Assembly: GCF_028680575.1 (NCBI RefSeq)
Contig: NZ_JAPCKI010000004.1
Span: forward strand, 372,001 to 436,000
Direction of reading: 5' to 3'
Source of the DNA: Acidovorax benzenivorans
Lineage (GTDB): Bacteria; Pseudomonadota; Gammaproteobacteria; Burkholderiales; Burkholderiaceae_C
DNA: 64,000 nucleotides
Shown here: piece by piece, positions 17,494 to 27,582 of the stretch
How the letters are laid out: the number at the start of each line of letters is the position of its first letter
How positions within the stretch are numbered: position 1 is the stretch's first letter
Translations under genes and position numbers: made by a program
Notes under the pieces: generated by a model
What the model was told of the DNA's origin: nothing
The model's input: the letters and a program-made list of their open reading frames with translations, nothing else
Databases searched by the model: none

Positions 17494-18495
17494 TCAAAGC
17501 AAGCTTGGAATCTTCCTTCGTGCTATTGGGCGGATGTACTTGGCAAGCGTCACGTCAGACTTATGCCCCGTCTGCTCTCGTATCTGCCAAAGCTGAAGGC
17601 CCTTTTCCGCCGCGCTTGTGCAATAGCCAGCCCTCAAGCTATGGCCGCTAACTTTCTTCGCGTCACCGCCCACGCGCGCTACCGAAGCCTTCACCACCAG
17701 CGCCACCGACTGCGCTGACAATCCCTGCCGCGCAACGCGGTCATGACGGGTGACGGCGCGAAACACGAACCCCTCGTTGATCTCCGAAACTTCCAGCCAA
17801 TGGCTGAGGGCACGCACCGGACAACGCTCGCCATTGGCGTGCGGGATGAACACCGTGCGGCCCCGCGCTTCTTGATCGGTCTTGCTGGACGGTAAAAAAA
17901 TCTCCACTCCATTCGACAAGTAGCTCAGATGCTCCACACGCACCGCCACAAGCTCCGATCTGCGCATAGCTGACGCAAAGCCCACGAGCAGCAAGGCTCG
18001 ATCACGCGCCGTCTTGACCGGCATCTTCTGCAGGTCGATCATCACCAGCGCCGCCAGGAGATCGTCTTTGACCATCGGCTGAACTTGCCTCTGCTTGGTG
18101 CCCAGCGTCCGGCGTATGCCCTGCATCACACGCTTCACAGTCTCACTTCGGGCCGGAGATTCCAGATTCTTTTCGAGGTGAGCCTTGTGGATCGCGGTCA
18201 CCCGTCGCTCCAAGGTTGCTACGGACAACGTTTCCGCGCATCGGGCCAGGTATTCGGCAAGAACCGCTGGGCTGGCCGGAACACTGCCTCCATTGGCAAA
18301 AAAATGCTTCAAATCAGAGGCATACGCGCGCTTGGTTGCCGCTGACTGACTGGCCGCTATGAACTGCTCAGCCGTGGCCGAAAAACCGCTCAAAACGCCC
18401 TCTGGCTGCGTTCGCGGTGTGCGATTGGATGTGGTGGTGCTGCGAGCAGACAAAGCTGCGCCAGCGCCCTCCTGCGGAGTGCGAATTTTCTTCAT
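17494..18495 (-). CDS. Tyrosine recombinase (XerC/D-like, second recombinase of island 2)
   Basis: 333-residue site-specific recombinase. An N-terminal SAM-like core-binding domain (about 40-140) is followed by the catalytic domain with Arg in SAMRRSELVAV, HSLRAGYCTSA, the second His in QTGHKSDVTLAKYIRP, and nucleophile Tyr in AKYIRP. It lacks the P4-type arm domain, so it differs from the two border integrases. It may be a remnant or active recombinase of an element nested inside island 2. AGGA precedes the start. Confidence 0.88.
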   Translation of the reverse strand: MKKIRTPQEGAGAALSARSTTTSNRTPRTQPEGVLSGFSATAEQFIAASQSAATKRAYASDLKHFFANGGSVPASPAVLAEYLARCAETLSVATLERRVTAIHKAHLEKNLESPARSETVKRVMQGIRRTLGTKQRQVQPMVKDDLLAALVMIDLQKMPVKTARDRALLLVGFASAMRRSELVAVRVEHLSYLSNGVEIFLPSSKTDQEARGRTVFIPHANGERCPVRALSHWLEVSEINEGFVFRAVTRHDRVARQGLSAQSVALVVKASVARVGGDAKKVSGHSLRAGYCTSAAEKGLQLWQIREQTGHKSDVTLAKYIRPIARRKIPSLL

Positions 18496-18530
18496 ATTGA
18501 GTCCTATGGACGGGTTGGAAAAACAATAAA

Positions 18531-18556
18531 AAACGGCCCTCGAGTGGGGCCGTTTT
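18531..18556 (-). terminator. Bidirectional intrinsic terminator
   Basis: AAACGGCCC (18531-18539) pairs with GGGCCGTTT (18547-18555). Read on the minus strand it is followed by TTTTTTATTG, so it would stop minus-strand transcription coming from further right before the recombinase gene. The plus-strand T-run is four bases. Confidence 0.65.
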
Positions 18557-19197
18557 GGTGGTTATCTGGATAGCGCTAACTGCGTCTTATCGCTACCTGA
18601 AATGAGAAAAAAACTATGCGCCAACGCCGCGTGAACGTGTGAATCCGTTACACGCCTAAGGCATAGCAAGAAAAATCACACCGGATTAAGGAAAGAAAAA
18701 TGGTGACCGGAACGTCACACAGCCGATGCCTCACCATTGCGACGAATTTTCTGCAATTTTCTCAGGCTTGCATATGGTGGACAAGAACGAAAAAGAGTCC
18801 CAACTGGGATACTGCGCCAGAGCAATGAAGCGTCTTCGGTGCTTCTTGATGGAGGCGGCATTCCGCGCCGCTGCGCGCCATCTCGACGAGCTGGGCCATC
18901 GACGTACCAAGACTGGAAAGTGACTTCAGTGCGGCCGCAATTGTCGTCGGCCAACTGCCGCTGAGCCTCGATCTTGTCGAGGATCATCGGCAGAGGTTGT
19001 AGGTCGTGTGTCGAGGGCGGTGGGCTGGGTGGACATGGCAGGCTCCGGGTTGATGGATGACGCCACCATTCACGCTATGAGCGGTGAGGAAGTCAAGCCA
19101 TCACGTGCGCATTTCAAGATGGTCTGCGGCGGGATATTTAGGTAGACTTTCAACGATCTTCATCGACTTTAAATCATATCAACCGAGCGTCAATACC
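18557..19197. other. Intergenic region before the restriction operon
   Basis: About 640 bases without a gene I can support. Frames of 65-90 codons exist on both strands near 18715-18990, but none has a recognisable family or a good ribosome site. The last 80 bases become AT-richer (TTTAAATCATATC) and probably hold the promoter of the restriction operon. Confidence 0.4.
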
Positions 19198-19407
19198 ATG
19201 AACACTGAACCGTGGGTCACCGCCGAGGAGGTCGCACAGCACTTGGGCGTGGCCAAGGACACTGTTTACCGCTGGCGCGAGCGCAAGGGTCTGCCCGCGC
19301 ACCGCGTGGGGCGGCTGTGGAAATTCCAGCTCTCTGAGGTCGATGAGTGGGTGCGCGCAGGCGGCGCCGATGACGATCAAGGCCGCGCCAATGGGGAAGC
19401 CAACTGA
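19198..19407 (+). CDS. Small helix-turn-helix protein heading the type I restriction operon
   Basis: 69-residue DNA-binding protein of the excisionase/HTH_17 type: [20 protein letters not shown] is the recognition helix region and [20 protein letters not shown] the usual wing. It ends one base before the hsdR start, so it is in the same operon and may control its expression. Small genes of this type commonly precede type I systems. The ATG at 19198 gives the compact domain. Confidence 0.78.
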   Translation: MNTEPWVTAEEVAQHLGVAKDTVYRWRERKGLPAHRVGRLWKFQLSEVDEWVRAGGADDDQGRANGEAN

Positions 19408-19408
19408 T

Positions 19409-21805
19409 ATGGACAAACGCCAGCTCAGTGAACGCGACATCTGCACCAAGTTCATCACCCCTGCCATTGAGCAAGCGGGCTGGGACATTGCTACCCAGGT
19501 ACGTGAAGAGTTTCCGCTCACCAAGGGGCGCATCATCGTCCGGGGCAAGCTGCACACTCGCGCTAGAAACAAACGCGCCGACTACGTCTTGTTCCACAAG
19601 CCCAACATGCCGATTGCGGTCATCGAGGCCAAAGACAATAAACACTCGTTGGGCGATGGCATGCAACAGGGGCTGGGCTATGCCGACATGTTGCAGGTGC
19701 CCTTTGTGTTCAGCAGCAATGGCGACGGTTTCCTGTTTCACAATAAGATTGCCAAAGACGGTGTGATCGAGCGTGAATTGGCCCTGCACGAATTGCCGGG
19801 CCCTGATGTGCTTTGGCAATGGTGGGCAGAACACCTTGGCTTGAACCCGGCGCAAAGCGAGCTGGTTTCGCAAGACTATTACAGCGACGGCAGCAACAAA
19901 ACCCCGCGCTACTACCAGCTGCTGGCGATCAACAAGACCATTGAAGCCATCGCTCGCGGTCAGAATCGCCTACTGCTGGTCATGGCCACCGGCACCGGCA
20001 AAACCTACACCGCCTTCCAGATCATCTGGCGCCTGTGGAAGTCCAAAGCCAAGAAGCGCATCTTGTTTTTGGCCGACCGCAATATCCTGGTGGATCAGAC
20101 CATGACCAACGACTTCAAGCCCTTCGGGTCGGCCATGACCAAGATCCAGAAGCGGCAGGCCAACAAGTCATATGAGATTTATCTGTCGCTGTATCAGGCC
20201 GTTACCGGCACCGAAGAAGAACGCAACATCTACAAGCAGTTCAGCCGTGATTTCTTCGACCTGATCGTCATCGACGAATGCCATCGCGGCAGCGCGGCAG
20301 CCGACTCGGCCTGGCGAGAGATTCTTGAATACTTCTCGTCGGCCACCCAGATCGGTCTGACCGCCACCCCGAAAGAAACCAAAGACGTTTCCAACATCGA
20401 TTACTTCGGTGAACCGATTTACACCTACTCGCTGCGCCAAGGCATCGACGACGGCTTTCTCGCCCCCTACAAGGTAGTGCGCATCGATCTGGATAAAGAC
20501 CTCACCGGCTGGCGGCCCGACAAAGGCATGGTCGATAAGCACGGCAATGAGATTGAGGACCGGATTTACAACCAGCGCGATTTTGACAGAAACCTCGTGC
20601 TGGAAAAGCGCACCGAACTGGTTGCCAAAAAAATCAGTGATTTCCTGAAGCAAACCAATCGCTTCGATAAAACAATCGTCTTCTGCGACAACATCGATCA
20701 CGCCGAGCGCATGCGGCGAGCATTGGTCAACGAGAACGCCGACCTCGTCGCGCAGAACAGCAAGTACGTGATGCGCATCACCGGCGATAACGAAGAAGGC
20801 AAGGCAGAGCTCGATAACTTCATCTTCCCGGAATCCAAGTACCCCGTTATCGCCACCACCTCAAAGCTGATGACCACCGGTGTGGATGCGCAGACCTGCA
20901 AGCTCATTGTCCTCGACCAGCGCATTCAGTCCATGACCGAGTTCAAGCAGATCATCGGTCGCGGCACGCGCATCAATGAGGATTACGACAAGTACTACTT
21001 CACCATCATCGATTTCAAGAAGGCAACGGAGCTGTTTGCCGACCCAGACTTTGATGGCGACCCGGTGCAGATTTATGAGCCCAAGGGCGATGACTCGCCG
21101 GTGCCACCGGAGGATGGCGAAAGCCCAAAAACCGACGATGGCTTCACCTACCCGCATGCTGAGGAATCGCCGTGGTTGGGCGTGGCCGAACCGCTGCCCG
21201 GCGAGGAAGGCAGCAGCATTCGCCGCTATGTGGTCGCCAATGTAGAAGTCAAAGTGGCGTCTGAGCGGGTGCAGTATTTCGATGCCGCTGGCCGCCTGAT
21301 CACCGAATCGCTGAAAGACTACACGCGCAAGGCACTCGCCAAGGAGTTCAGCTCCCTCGATGATTTCCTGCGGCGCTGGAACGATGCCGAAAAAAAGCAG
21401 GCCATCATCGATGAATTGGCCAACGAAGGCGTGTTCTTTGAGGCGCTGGCCGAAGAAATTGGCCGCCAGTCCGGCAAGGAATTCGATCCTTTCGATCTGG
21501 TCTGCCACGTAGCCTGGGATCAGCCGCCGCTCACCCGTAAAGAGCGCGCCGAGCAGGTCAAGAAGCGTGACTACTTCACCCGCTATGGCGAACAGGCGCA
21601 GCGCGTACTGCAGGCCTTGCTGGACAAATACGCCGATGAAGGCGTCGGACCCATTGAGGAAACCCAGATCCTCACCATTGCCCCTTTCACCAGTTTCGGC
21701 ACCCCCATGGAGATCATCCGCGCTTTCGGCGGGCTGGATAAATACCACCATGCGGTGCACGAACTCGAACAAGTGCTCTACGGCTCTTCGCCGCTGTGCG
21801 CATAA
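19409..21805 (+). CDS. hsdR: Type I restriction enzyme, motor/nuclease subunit HsdR
   Basis: 798-residue restriction subunit. The N-terminal nuclease domain shows the catalytic IAVIEAKDN (PD-ExK type). The translocase has Walker A MATGTGKT (residues 192-199), DECH (289-292), the SAT-like GLTATP box and the helicase motif [18 protein letters not shown]. It cuts unmodified DNA after ATP-driven translocation, in complex with HsdM and HsdS. The ATG at 19409 is one base after the HTH stop. All the motifs looked for are intact. Confidence 0.95.
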   Translation: MDKRQLSERDICTKFITPAIEQAGWDIATQVREEFPLTKGRIIVRGKLHTRARNKRADYVLFHKPNMPIAVIEAKDNKHSLGDGMQQGLGYADMLQVPFVFSSNGDGFLFHNKIAKDGVIERELALHELPGPDVLWQWWAEHLGLNPAQSELVSQDYYSDGSNKTPRYYQLLAINKTIEAIARGQNRLLLVMATGTGKTYTAFQIIWRLWKSKAKKRILFLADRNILVDQTMTNDFKPFGSAMTKIQKRQANKSYEIYLSLYQAVTGTEEERNIYKQFSRDFFDLIVIDECHRGSAAADSAWREILEYFSSATQIGLTATPKETKDVSNIDYFGEPIYTYSLRQGIDDGFLAPYKVVRIDLDKDLTGWRPDKGMVDKHGNEIEDRIYNQRDFDRNLVLEKRTELVAKKISDFLKQTNRFDKTIVFCDNIDHAERMRRALVNENADLVAQNSKYVMRITGDNEEGKAELDNFIFPESKYPVIATTSKLMTTGVDAQTCKLIVLDQRIQSMTEFKQIIGRGTRINEDYDKYYFTIIDFKKATELFADPDFDGDPVQIYEPKGDDSPVPPEDGESPKTDDGFTYPHAEESPWLGVAEPLPGEEGSSIRRYVVANVEVKVASERVQYFDAAGRLITESLKDYTRKALAKEFSSLDDFLRRWNDAEKKQAIIDELANEGVFFEALAEEIGRQSGKEFDPFDLVCHVAWDQPPLTRKERAEQVKKRDYFTRYGEQAQRVLQALLDKYADEGVGPIEETQILTIAPFTSFGTPMEIIRAFGGLDKYHHAVHELEQVLYGSSPLCA

Positions 21806-21826
21806 CAAACCCTTCGGAACCCCTAT

Positions 21827-23305
21827 ATGGCCATCGGCACCCTGATCAAAACCATCCAAGACATCATGCGCAAGGACGTCGGCGTAGATGGCGACGCCCA
21901 GCGCATCAGCCAGATTGTCTGGCTGCTGTTCCTGAAAATCTTCGACGACAAAGAGCAGGAATGGCAGCTCACCGTGCCCGGCTACAAGTCGCCGCTGCAA
22001 AGCCGTTTCCGCTGGAGCAACTGGGCCAAAGATGCCGAGGGCATCACCGGCGAAGAGTTGATTGACTTCGTCAACAATGAGCTCTTCCCATCGCTGAAAA
22101 AACTGGCCACCTCCGCTGGCGTCACACCTCATGGCAAAGTCGTGGGCTCGGTGTTCGAAGATGCCTACAACTACATGAAATCCGGCACCCTGCTGCGGCA
22201 GGTCATCAACACCATTGAAGACGATGTCGATTTCAACTCCTCCACCGACCGGCATCTGTTCAACGACATCTACGAAAAAATCCTGGCCGATCTGCAATCG
22301 GCGGGCAACGCGGGCGAGTACTACACGCCACGCGCCGTCACTCAGTTCATGGTGGATATTCTCAACCCGCAGTTGGGCGAGAGCGTGCTGGACCCGGCCT
22401 GCGGCACCGGCGGCTTTTTGACCTGCACCATCGAACACCTGAAAGCACAAATCAAAACATCGCCCGACCGCCTCACGCTGCAAGACAGCATCCACGGCGT
22501 CGAGAAAAAGCCACTGCCCCACATGTTGGCCATGACCAACCTGATGCTGCACGGCATCGATGTGCCCAGCAACATCCGCCACGACAACACCCTGAGCCGC
22601 CCGCTCAAGGATTACGGCCCGAAAGACCGTGTGGACATCATTCTCACCAATCCACCTTTTGGTGGTATGGAGGAAGACGGCATCGAGAACAACTTTCCGC
22701 GCAAGTACCAGACCCGCGAAACCGCCGATCTGTTTATGGCGCTGATCATGCATCTGCTCAAGCACGACACAGGCCGCGCCGCCGTCGTGCTGCCCGATGG
22801 TTTCCTGTTCGGTGAAGGCGCTAAAACCACGCTCAAACGCGAACTGCTCGAAGAGTTCAACCTCCACACCATCGTGCGTCTGCCCAAGGGCGTATTCGCG
22901 CCCTACACCAGCATTGCTACCAACGTGCTGTTCTTCGAGAAAGGCAAAGCCACTAAGGACGTCTGGTTCTTTGAGCACCCGTACCCTGAGGGCTACAAGA
23001 GCTATTCACGCTCCAAGCCGTTGACCATCGAGGAATTCGACCTCGAAAAAGCTTGGTGGGGTGGCAACGCCCGCAAAGGGCGCAAGACGACAGAGTACGC
23101 CTGGAAGGTGTCGGCGGCAGACATAGCGGCACGCAACTACAACTTGGACTGCAAGAACCCCCACTCCGTAGAAGTGAGCCACCGTGATCCCGCCGAGTTG
23201 ATGGCGGAATATCGGGAAATCAGCCACCAATTGCAATCCGCCCAACAGGCCTTGAAAGCCGAGTTGATGGCCTGCCTCTCAGCAGACCTCCGGAGCAAGA
23301 CATGA
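21827..23305 (+). CDS. hsdM: Type I DNA methyltransferase subunit HsdM
   Basis: 492-residue N6-adenine methyltransferase. The N-terminal HsdM helical domain (residues 5-150) is followed by the SAM-binding motif VLDPACGTGGFL (from residue 187) and the catalytic NPPFGG (from residue 275). It methylates the recognition site and forms the M2S core. It lies 21 bases after hsdR and overlaps hsdS by four bases (ATGA), so expression is coupled. Confidence 0.96.
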   Translation: MAIGTLIKTIQDIMRKDVGVDGDAQRISQIVWLLFLKIFDDKEQEWQLTVPGYKSPLQSRFRWSNWAKDAEGITGEELIDFVNNELFPSLKKLATSAGVTPHGKVVGSVFEDAYNYMKSGTLLRQVINTIEDDVDFNSSTDRHLFNDIYEKILADLQSAGNAGEYYTPRAVTQFMVDILNPQLGESVLDPACGTGGFLTCTIEHLKAQIKTSPDRLTLQDSIHGVEKKPLPHMLAMTNLMLHGIDVPSNIRHDNTLSRPLKDYGPKDRVDIILTNPPFGGMEEDGIENNFPRKYQTRETADLFMALIMHLLKHDTGRAAVVLPDGFLFGEGAKTTLKRELLEEFNLHTIVRLPKGVFAPYTSIATNVLFFEKGKATKDVWFFEHPYPEGYKSYSRSKPLTIEEFDLEKAWWGGNARKGRKTTEYAWKVSAADIAARNYNLDCKNPHSVEVSHRDPAELMAEYREISHQLQSAQQALKAELMACLSADLRSKT

Positions 23306-24996
23306 GCCACGCCATCCGCGATGTGCTCGAACAACACTTCGACACCGCCTTTGCTGCCACCGATGGCATCGCCAAGCTGCGCGAGCTGATTTTGACGCTG
23401 GCCATGCAAGGCAAGCTGATGGAGCAAGACCCCGCCGATCAGCCAGCCTCGGAACTGCTAAAAGAAATCGAAACCGAAAAACAGCGGCTGGTAAAGGCTG
23501 GCAAGATCAAAGCGCCCAAGCCGTTGCCGACTATCAAGCCGGAGGAAGTCCCTTACTCACTACCGCAGGGGTGGTCGTGGGTGAGGGTGAGAGAAATATG
23601 CCACGATTGGGGGCAGAAAACTCCGGATAGCAAATTTACTTATATTGATGTTGGAGCCATTGATAATTCATTGGGGAAAATCGGCTCGAATATTCAGATC
23701 CTTGGCGCATCCGATGCCCCATCGCGGGCGAGAAAAATCGTTAAGGCTGGGACCGTTATCTATTCGACTGTTCGCCCATATTTGTTGAACATCGCAATTA
23801 TCGAGAAAGAATACGACCCCGAGCCTATTGCAAGTACAGCATTTGCAATTCTCCACCCATTTGGGTCGTTAAATGCGCGCTTTATATACTATTACCTTCG
23901 ATCGCCTGCGTTTATTCGTTACGTTGAGGCAACTCAGAAGGGGGTTGCTTATCCTGCCATCAACGATGGCGACTTCTTCTCTGGTCTTTTTCCTCTCCCC
24001 CCACTCACCGAGCAACATCGCATCGTCGCCCGCATCGACCAGTTGATGGCGCGCTGCGATACGCTGGAAATGCTGCGCAACGAGCAGGAGGAAAAGCAGC
24101 TGGCCGTTCACGCCGCCGCCATCCAGCAACTGCTGGAAGCAGGGGACGCTTTGGCCTGGGACTTTATCGAGCGGCACTTCGACGCGCTCTATACCGTCAA
24201 GAAAAACGTCGCCGAACTGCGCAACGCCATCCTTCATTTAGCTATGGCCGGGCGCCTGTCATCGCCTATGGACACAGATAGCCAGGTGGCTTCTCTATTG
24301 GACATATTGCAGACCAATCAATCAAAGAATACTTCTTTACGAAAAAGTGAGTACGATAGCATTCATGCAGCTTTGAAGGCCGCAGCCAACGGCGTTGTGC
24401 GCAACAGAGTTCTGCTTAGTGCGCGTCTGTTTTGTGAGTTTATTACAAAAGGCACCACTCCATCAGCGAATGAATTGACCGATATTGGAGAAGTTCCATT
24501 TTTAAAAGTATATAACATAGTCGGGAATAAGCTCGATTTTAATTACAAGCCAAGTTTTATATCTGTCGATGTGCATCGAAATAAACTTGGACGCTCGATC
24601 ATTCGACCTAACGACGTCATAATGAATATCGTCGGACCACCACTTGGGAAAGTGGCAATAGTGACAAATCAGTTTCCAGAGTGGAACATGAATCAAGCTT
24701 TGGCTGTTTTCCGACCTCTTGGGGGAATATTGAGCAAATACGTTTACTATGCTTTGTCTGCACGCTCGACTTTGAAAACTGTTCTGCGCGAGGTGAAAGG
24801 AACCGCTGGGCAGGACAATTTGTCCTTGGAGCAATGTAGGGATTTAATTATTCCCATTCCATCCATTGAGGAGCAATGTAGGATTGTCAGTCGCATCGAC
24901 CAGCTAATGATCCAATGCGACACGCTCGACCAGCAAATTGATGCCGCCACCAAAAAACAATCGGAACTGCTGGGCGCCGTGATGGCACAGGTATAG
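23302..24996 (+). CDS. hsdS: Type I specificity subunit HsdS
   Basis: 564-residue specificity subunit with two target-recognition domains (about residues 75-235 and 335-515), each followed by a conserved helical repeat that begins EQHRIVARIDQLMARCDTLE or EQCRIVSRIDQLMIQCDTLD. Both recognition domains are visibly AT-richer than the conserved spacers and the neighbouring genes, a common sign of domain exchange between systems. The DNA target cannot be read from the sequence. Confidence 0.94.
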   Translation: MSHAIRDVLEQHFDTAFAATDGIAKLRELILTLAMQGKLMEQDPADQPASELLKEIETEKQRLVKAGKIKAPKPLPTIKPEEVPYSLPQGWSWVRVREICHDWGQKTPDSKFTYIDVGAIDNSLGKIGSNIQILGASDAPSRARKIVKAGTVIYSTVRPYLLNIAIIEKEYDPEPIASTAFAILHPFGSLNARFIYYYLRSPAFIRYVEATQKGVAYPAINDGDFFSGLFPLPPLTEQHRIVARIDQLMARCDTLEMLRNEQEEKQLAVHAAAIQQLLEAGDALAWDFIERHFDALYTVKKNVAELRNAILHLAMAGRLSSPMDTDSQVASLLDILQTNQSKNTSLRKSEYDSIHAALKAAANGVVRNRVLLSARLFCEFITKGTTPSANELTDIGEVPFLKVYNIVGNKLDFNYKPSFISVDVHRNKLGRSIIRPNDVIMNIVGPPLGKVAIVTNQFPEWNMNQALAVFRPLGGILSKYVYYALSARSTLKTVLREVKGTAGQDNLSLEQCRDLIIPIPSIEEQCRIVSRIDQLMIQCDTLDQQIDAATKKQSELLGAVMAQV

Positions 24997-25005
24997 GGAA
25001 ATGCC

Positions 25006-26889
25006 ATGCGCCTGACATCAATCACCATCAGCCAGTACAAGAATTTGCGGGATTTTTCCTTGAATTTCGACGGCAACAGCTTTATCGATGTATTTGTCGG
25101 CAAAAATGGCAGCGGAAAATCCAATCTTTTCGAGGCATTAATGGAAATCTTTCGCCATCTTTTTGAGTACGACAAAGAGAAAGGCAACGTTGGTTTCGAC
25201 TACACCATCAAATACGAAATCGACGGAACGAAAACGGAAATAGCCTGGAAAGCGGACGCATTCACCATTGACGGTAAGGCACGCGCCACACTGGGCAGGA
25301 CACCTTTGCCAGACAATGTGCTGATGTACTATTCCGGCCATAACACCACCGTGGCCGATTTGATGCAGCGTTACGAGGAAGGTTTTCGTAAGCGCATCAG
25401 AGGCGCTAATCTAGATGAGAGCCGCCGCTTTATCGGCGTTGGCCCGGAGTACAAGGCACTGCTGCTATCCGTATTGCTGACGCAGCCAGAGGGCATGAAG
25501 GCGCGGCAGTTCGTTTGCCAGAAGCTGGGAATACAAAGTATTGGCGCTGACCTGCAGCTGGTGTTGCAACGACCATCCTTTGCCGCCGGCGCGCTTAAGG
25601 CGCTCGACGCGGACGGTATCGAGAACTTCGACCCCCGCACTCACTATTGGGGCGCAGATGGCATCACTCGTGATTTTTTGGGAAAATTAATCACCTGCGT
25701 CAAGGGTGAGTTCAATCATGGCAATGTGTTTGATGCGGAGAAAGACCGCTATCAAATCCCTATCAATATCGAATTGTTTCAGCAGCGCTTCACCGATCAG
25801 TCGTTATCGGACATCTTTCGCCAGTTCGATAATTTGAAGACCCTAGGCATGCTGGCGGACATATCCATCCCGCTCACGCTGACCAGCGGGCCGAATGCCA
25901 CCATCGCCCACTTCAGCGATGGTCAGTTCCAGTCGGTATATATATACTCCATCGTCGAACTGTTCAAAGACCGCAATTGCCTGATACTGCTGGATGAGCC
26001 GGATGCTTTTCTCCACCCTGAATGGCAGTTCGATTTCTTGCGGCAGGTATTCGATATCACTGATGCGGCAGCGAAAACCAGCCACGTTTTGATGAGCAGC
26101 CATAGCGCTGTGACCCTCATTCCACACGACAAGAAAAAGATTAAATTCTTTGATGTCAAGGACAATCTAGCAAATTGCTACGATTTGCCGAAAACAATTG
26201 CAATCAAGAAGCTAAGTTCCGACTTGATCAAGTATTCAGAACAGGAACAGTTGCTCAGCATTATTAATGCCGTTCAAATTGAAAAGAAGCCCGTGCTTTT
26301 TACGGAAGGCAGTACCGATCCGATCATAATCAAGGAGGCTTGGTATAAGCTCTATGATGAGGAGATGCCCTTCATCCCGTTCTATGCCTTCAGCTGCACT
26401 TATATCAATCAGCTGCTGACCGACAACCGAATTCACGGTGAGATGGGCGGATTACCTATTTTCGCCTTGTTCGATTTCGACAAAGCATATGATCAATGGA
26501 ATGGCCTCAACGGAGATGTGACCGCTAATGATCCGTTCAAAGGCTTGATTAAGAAGTGGGCGCACGGTGAGTCTTATGCGGTAATGCTGCCGGTCCCTGC
26601 GCATGCGGATATTCAAAAGCAGGTGATCCGGAACTCGGCAACCGGCGAAACCTTTGGCGGGGATTCATGCTGTGAAATAGAGCATCTGTTTTATGGGCAA
26701 GCACCGACAACGGACTACTACCACCTGGAGCCATGCGTTGGTGGCTCCAAGGTTGTTTTCAAATCAGATAGAGATAAGACCGCGTTTGCCAGAGAGGTCG
26801 TGCCGACTCTCGATAAATCGTGCTTTGAGCCATTTAAGCCAGTTTTTGAGTTCATCAAATCAAAGTGTGCCGGAGGTGTCCCCGCATGA
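25006..26889 (+). CDS. OLD-like AAA ATPase with C-terminal TOPRIM-type domain
   Basis: 627-residue protein. The SMC/ABC-type ATPase has Walker A GKNGSGKSN (residues 33-40), a signature-region FSDGQFQSVY and Walker B CLILLDEPDAFLHP (about 325-338). A C-terminal part carries LFTEGSTDP (Glu434, Asp438) and ALFDFDKAYDQW (Asp490, Asp492), the acidic pattern of TOPRIM nucleases in OLD-family proteins. It follows hsdS by nine bases and overlaps the next start by four, so it belongs to the restriction operon and probably adds a second anti-phage activity (inference). AT-richer than hsdR and hsdM. Confidence 0.75.
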   Translation: MRLTSITISQYKNLRDFSLNFDGNSFIDVFVGKNGSGKSNLFEALMEIFRHLFEYDKEKGNVGFDYTIKYEIDGTKTEIAWKADAFTIDGKARATLGRTPLPDNVLMYYSGHNTTVADLMQRYEEGFRKRIRGANLDESRRFIGVGPEYKALLLSVLLTQPEGMKARQFVCQKLGIQSIGADLQLVLQRPSFAAGALKALDADGIENFDPRTHYWGADGITRDFLGKLITCVKGEFNHGNVFDAEKDRYQIPINIELFQQRFTDQSLSDIFRQFDNLKTLGMLADISIPLTLTSGPNATIAHFSDGQFQSVYIYSIVELFKDRNCLILLDEPDAFLHPEWQFDFLRQVFDITDAAAKTSHVLMSSHSAVTLIPHDKKKIKFFDVKDNLANCYDLPKTIAIKKLSSDLIKYSEQEQLLSIINAVQIEKKPVLFTEGSTDPIIIKEAWYKLYDEEMPFIPFYAFSCTYINQLLTDNRIHGEMGGLPIFALFDFDKAYDQWNGLNGDVTANDPFKGLIKKWAHGESYAVMLPVPAHADIQKQVIRNSATGETFGGDSCCEIEHLFYGQAPTTDYYHLEPCVGGSKVVFKSDRDKTAFAREVVPTLDKSCFEPFKPVFEFIKSKCAGGVPA

Positions 26890-27027
26890 GCACCAAGCTC
26901 CCCATTAGCCTCCATAACTTGCTGCGTTAGTGCATCATCGAGGGCGAGCGCATCGAGTACAAGGCCGGGTCGAGACGCGACCATCCGCGCCAGTGTTCAA
27001 TGTCCAAGGTGTTCACCAACCTCCGGT
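26886..27027 (+). pseudogene. Broken AlbA_2 (Schlafen-like) gene start
   Basis: The ATG overlaps the stop of the ATPase gene (ATGA). The frame reads MSTKLPISLHNLLR, then a TAG stop, then CIIEGERIEYKAG, which is the typical beginning of AlbA_2-domain ATP-binding proteins (normally ...LPINLDDLL...VESERIEYKAG). After about 26965 the match is lost and the frame ends at 27027. So an intact fifth operon gene was lost by a nonsense change and a deletion. Confidence 0.65.
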
Positions 27028-27582
27028 GAACGTCCTTCGTCATTTCTGGAATGGCTAAGAACACGCGCGGCAGATTCGCCCAAGCTGCAAATTGCTTAAA
27101 ATTTAAGTAAATCAAGTGCTATTCTTGGCGTGACCGCTTGGATTGAAAAAGTAAGCCGAGCAAAAAATCAGTGCGTTTAACGGCCATCTGACAGTCAATT
27201 TGGTGATTTCATGCTCAATTCACTCAAATTTTTATAATTGTATTCATTTTGGCATATAATTGAATGAATCTTCGCATTTTGAATTTAGTGCAGTCATTGT
27301 GCTTTTTGGCCGGTTTTATAGCTCGCTTCACGGTGATTTTCTCGACTCGCAATGCTGCGTTTGCCCCTAGCTGAATATTTTTTCGGCTGAATTACAAGCA
27401 ATTTATCCCTGCCGTCGCAGCCACCTTGACGACCCGCTGGTCGAGGCGGTCGGAGTGCCCACGTCCGGAGGGAAAAATGACCCACGAAGCCACTTGCAAT
27501 GCGGCCTTCCGCCGCCACCATGTGTGCAGATTGCTGCATCGAATGGGGGCGCTGCTTCCTCTGTGGCTGAACGGCTCGGACT
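27028..27582. other. AT-rich intergenic region
   Basis: About 550 bases without a supportable gene. Roughly 27090-27390 is markedly AT-rich (for example TTTTTATAATTGTATTC and ATATAATTGAATGAATC), unlike both flanks. A minus-strand frame around 26970-27115 (KQFAAWANLPRVFLAIPEM) might be a gene fragment but I do not recognise it. The AT-rich part may hold promoters for the genes to the right. Confidence 0.4.

Noticed and set aside
18715-18987. Possible small gene of 90 codons on the minus strand before the restriction operon
   Set aside because: No ribosome site or family; alternative frames over the same bases look equally plausible.
20861-22978. A long minus-strand frame opposite hsdR/hsdM
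   Set aside because: It runs exactly opposite two well-recognised genes and has no family pattern; in GC-rich DNA, such mirror frames arise from codon bias.
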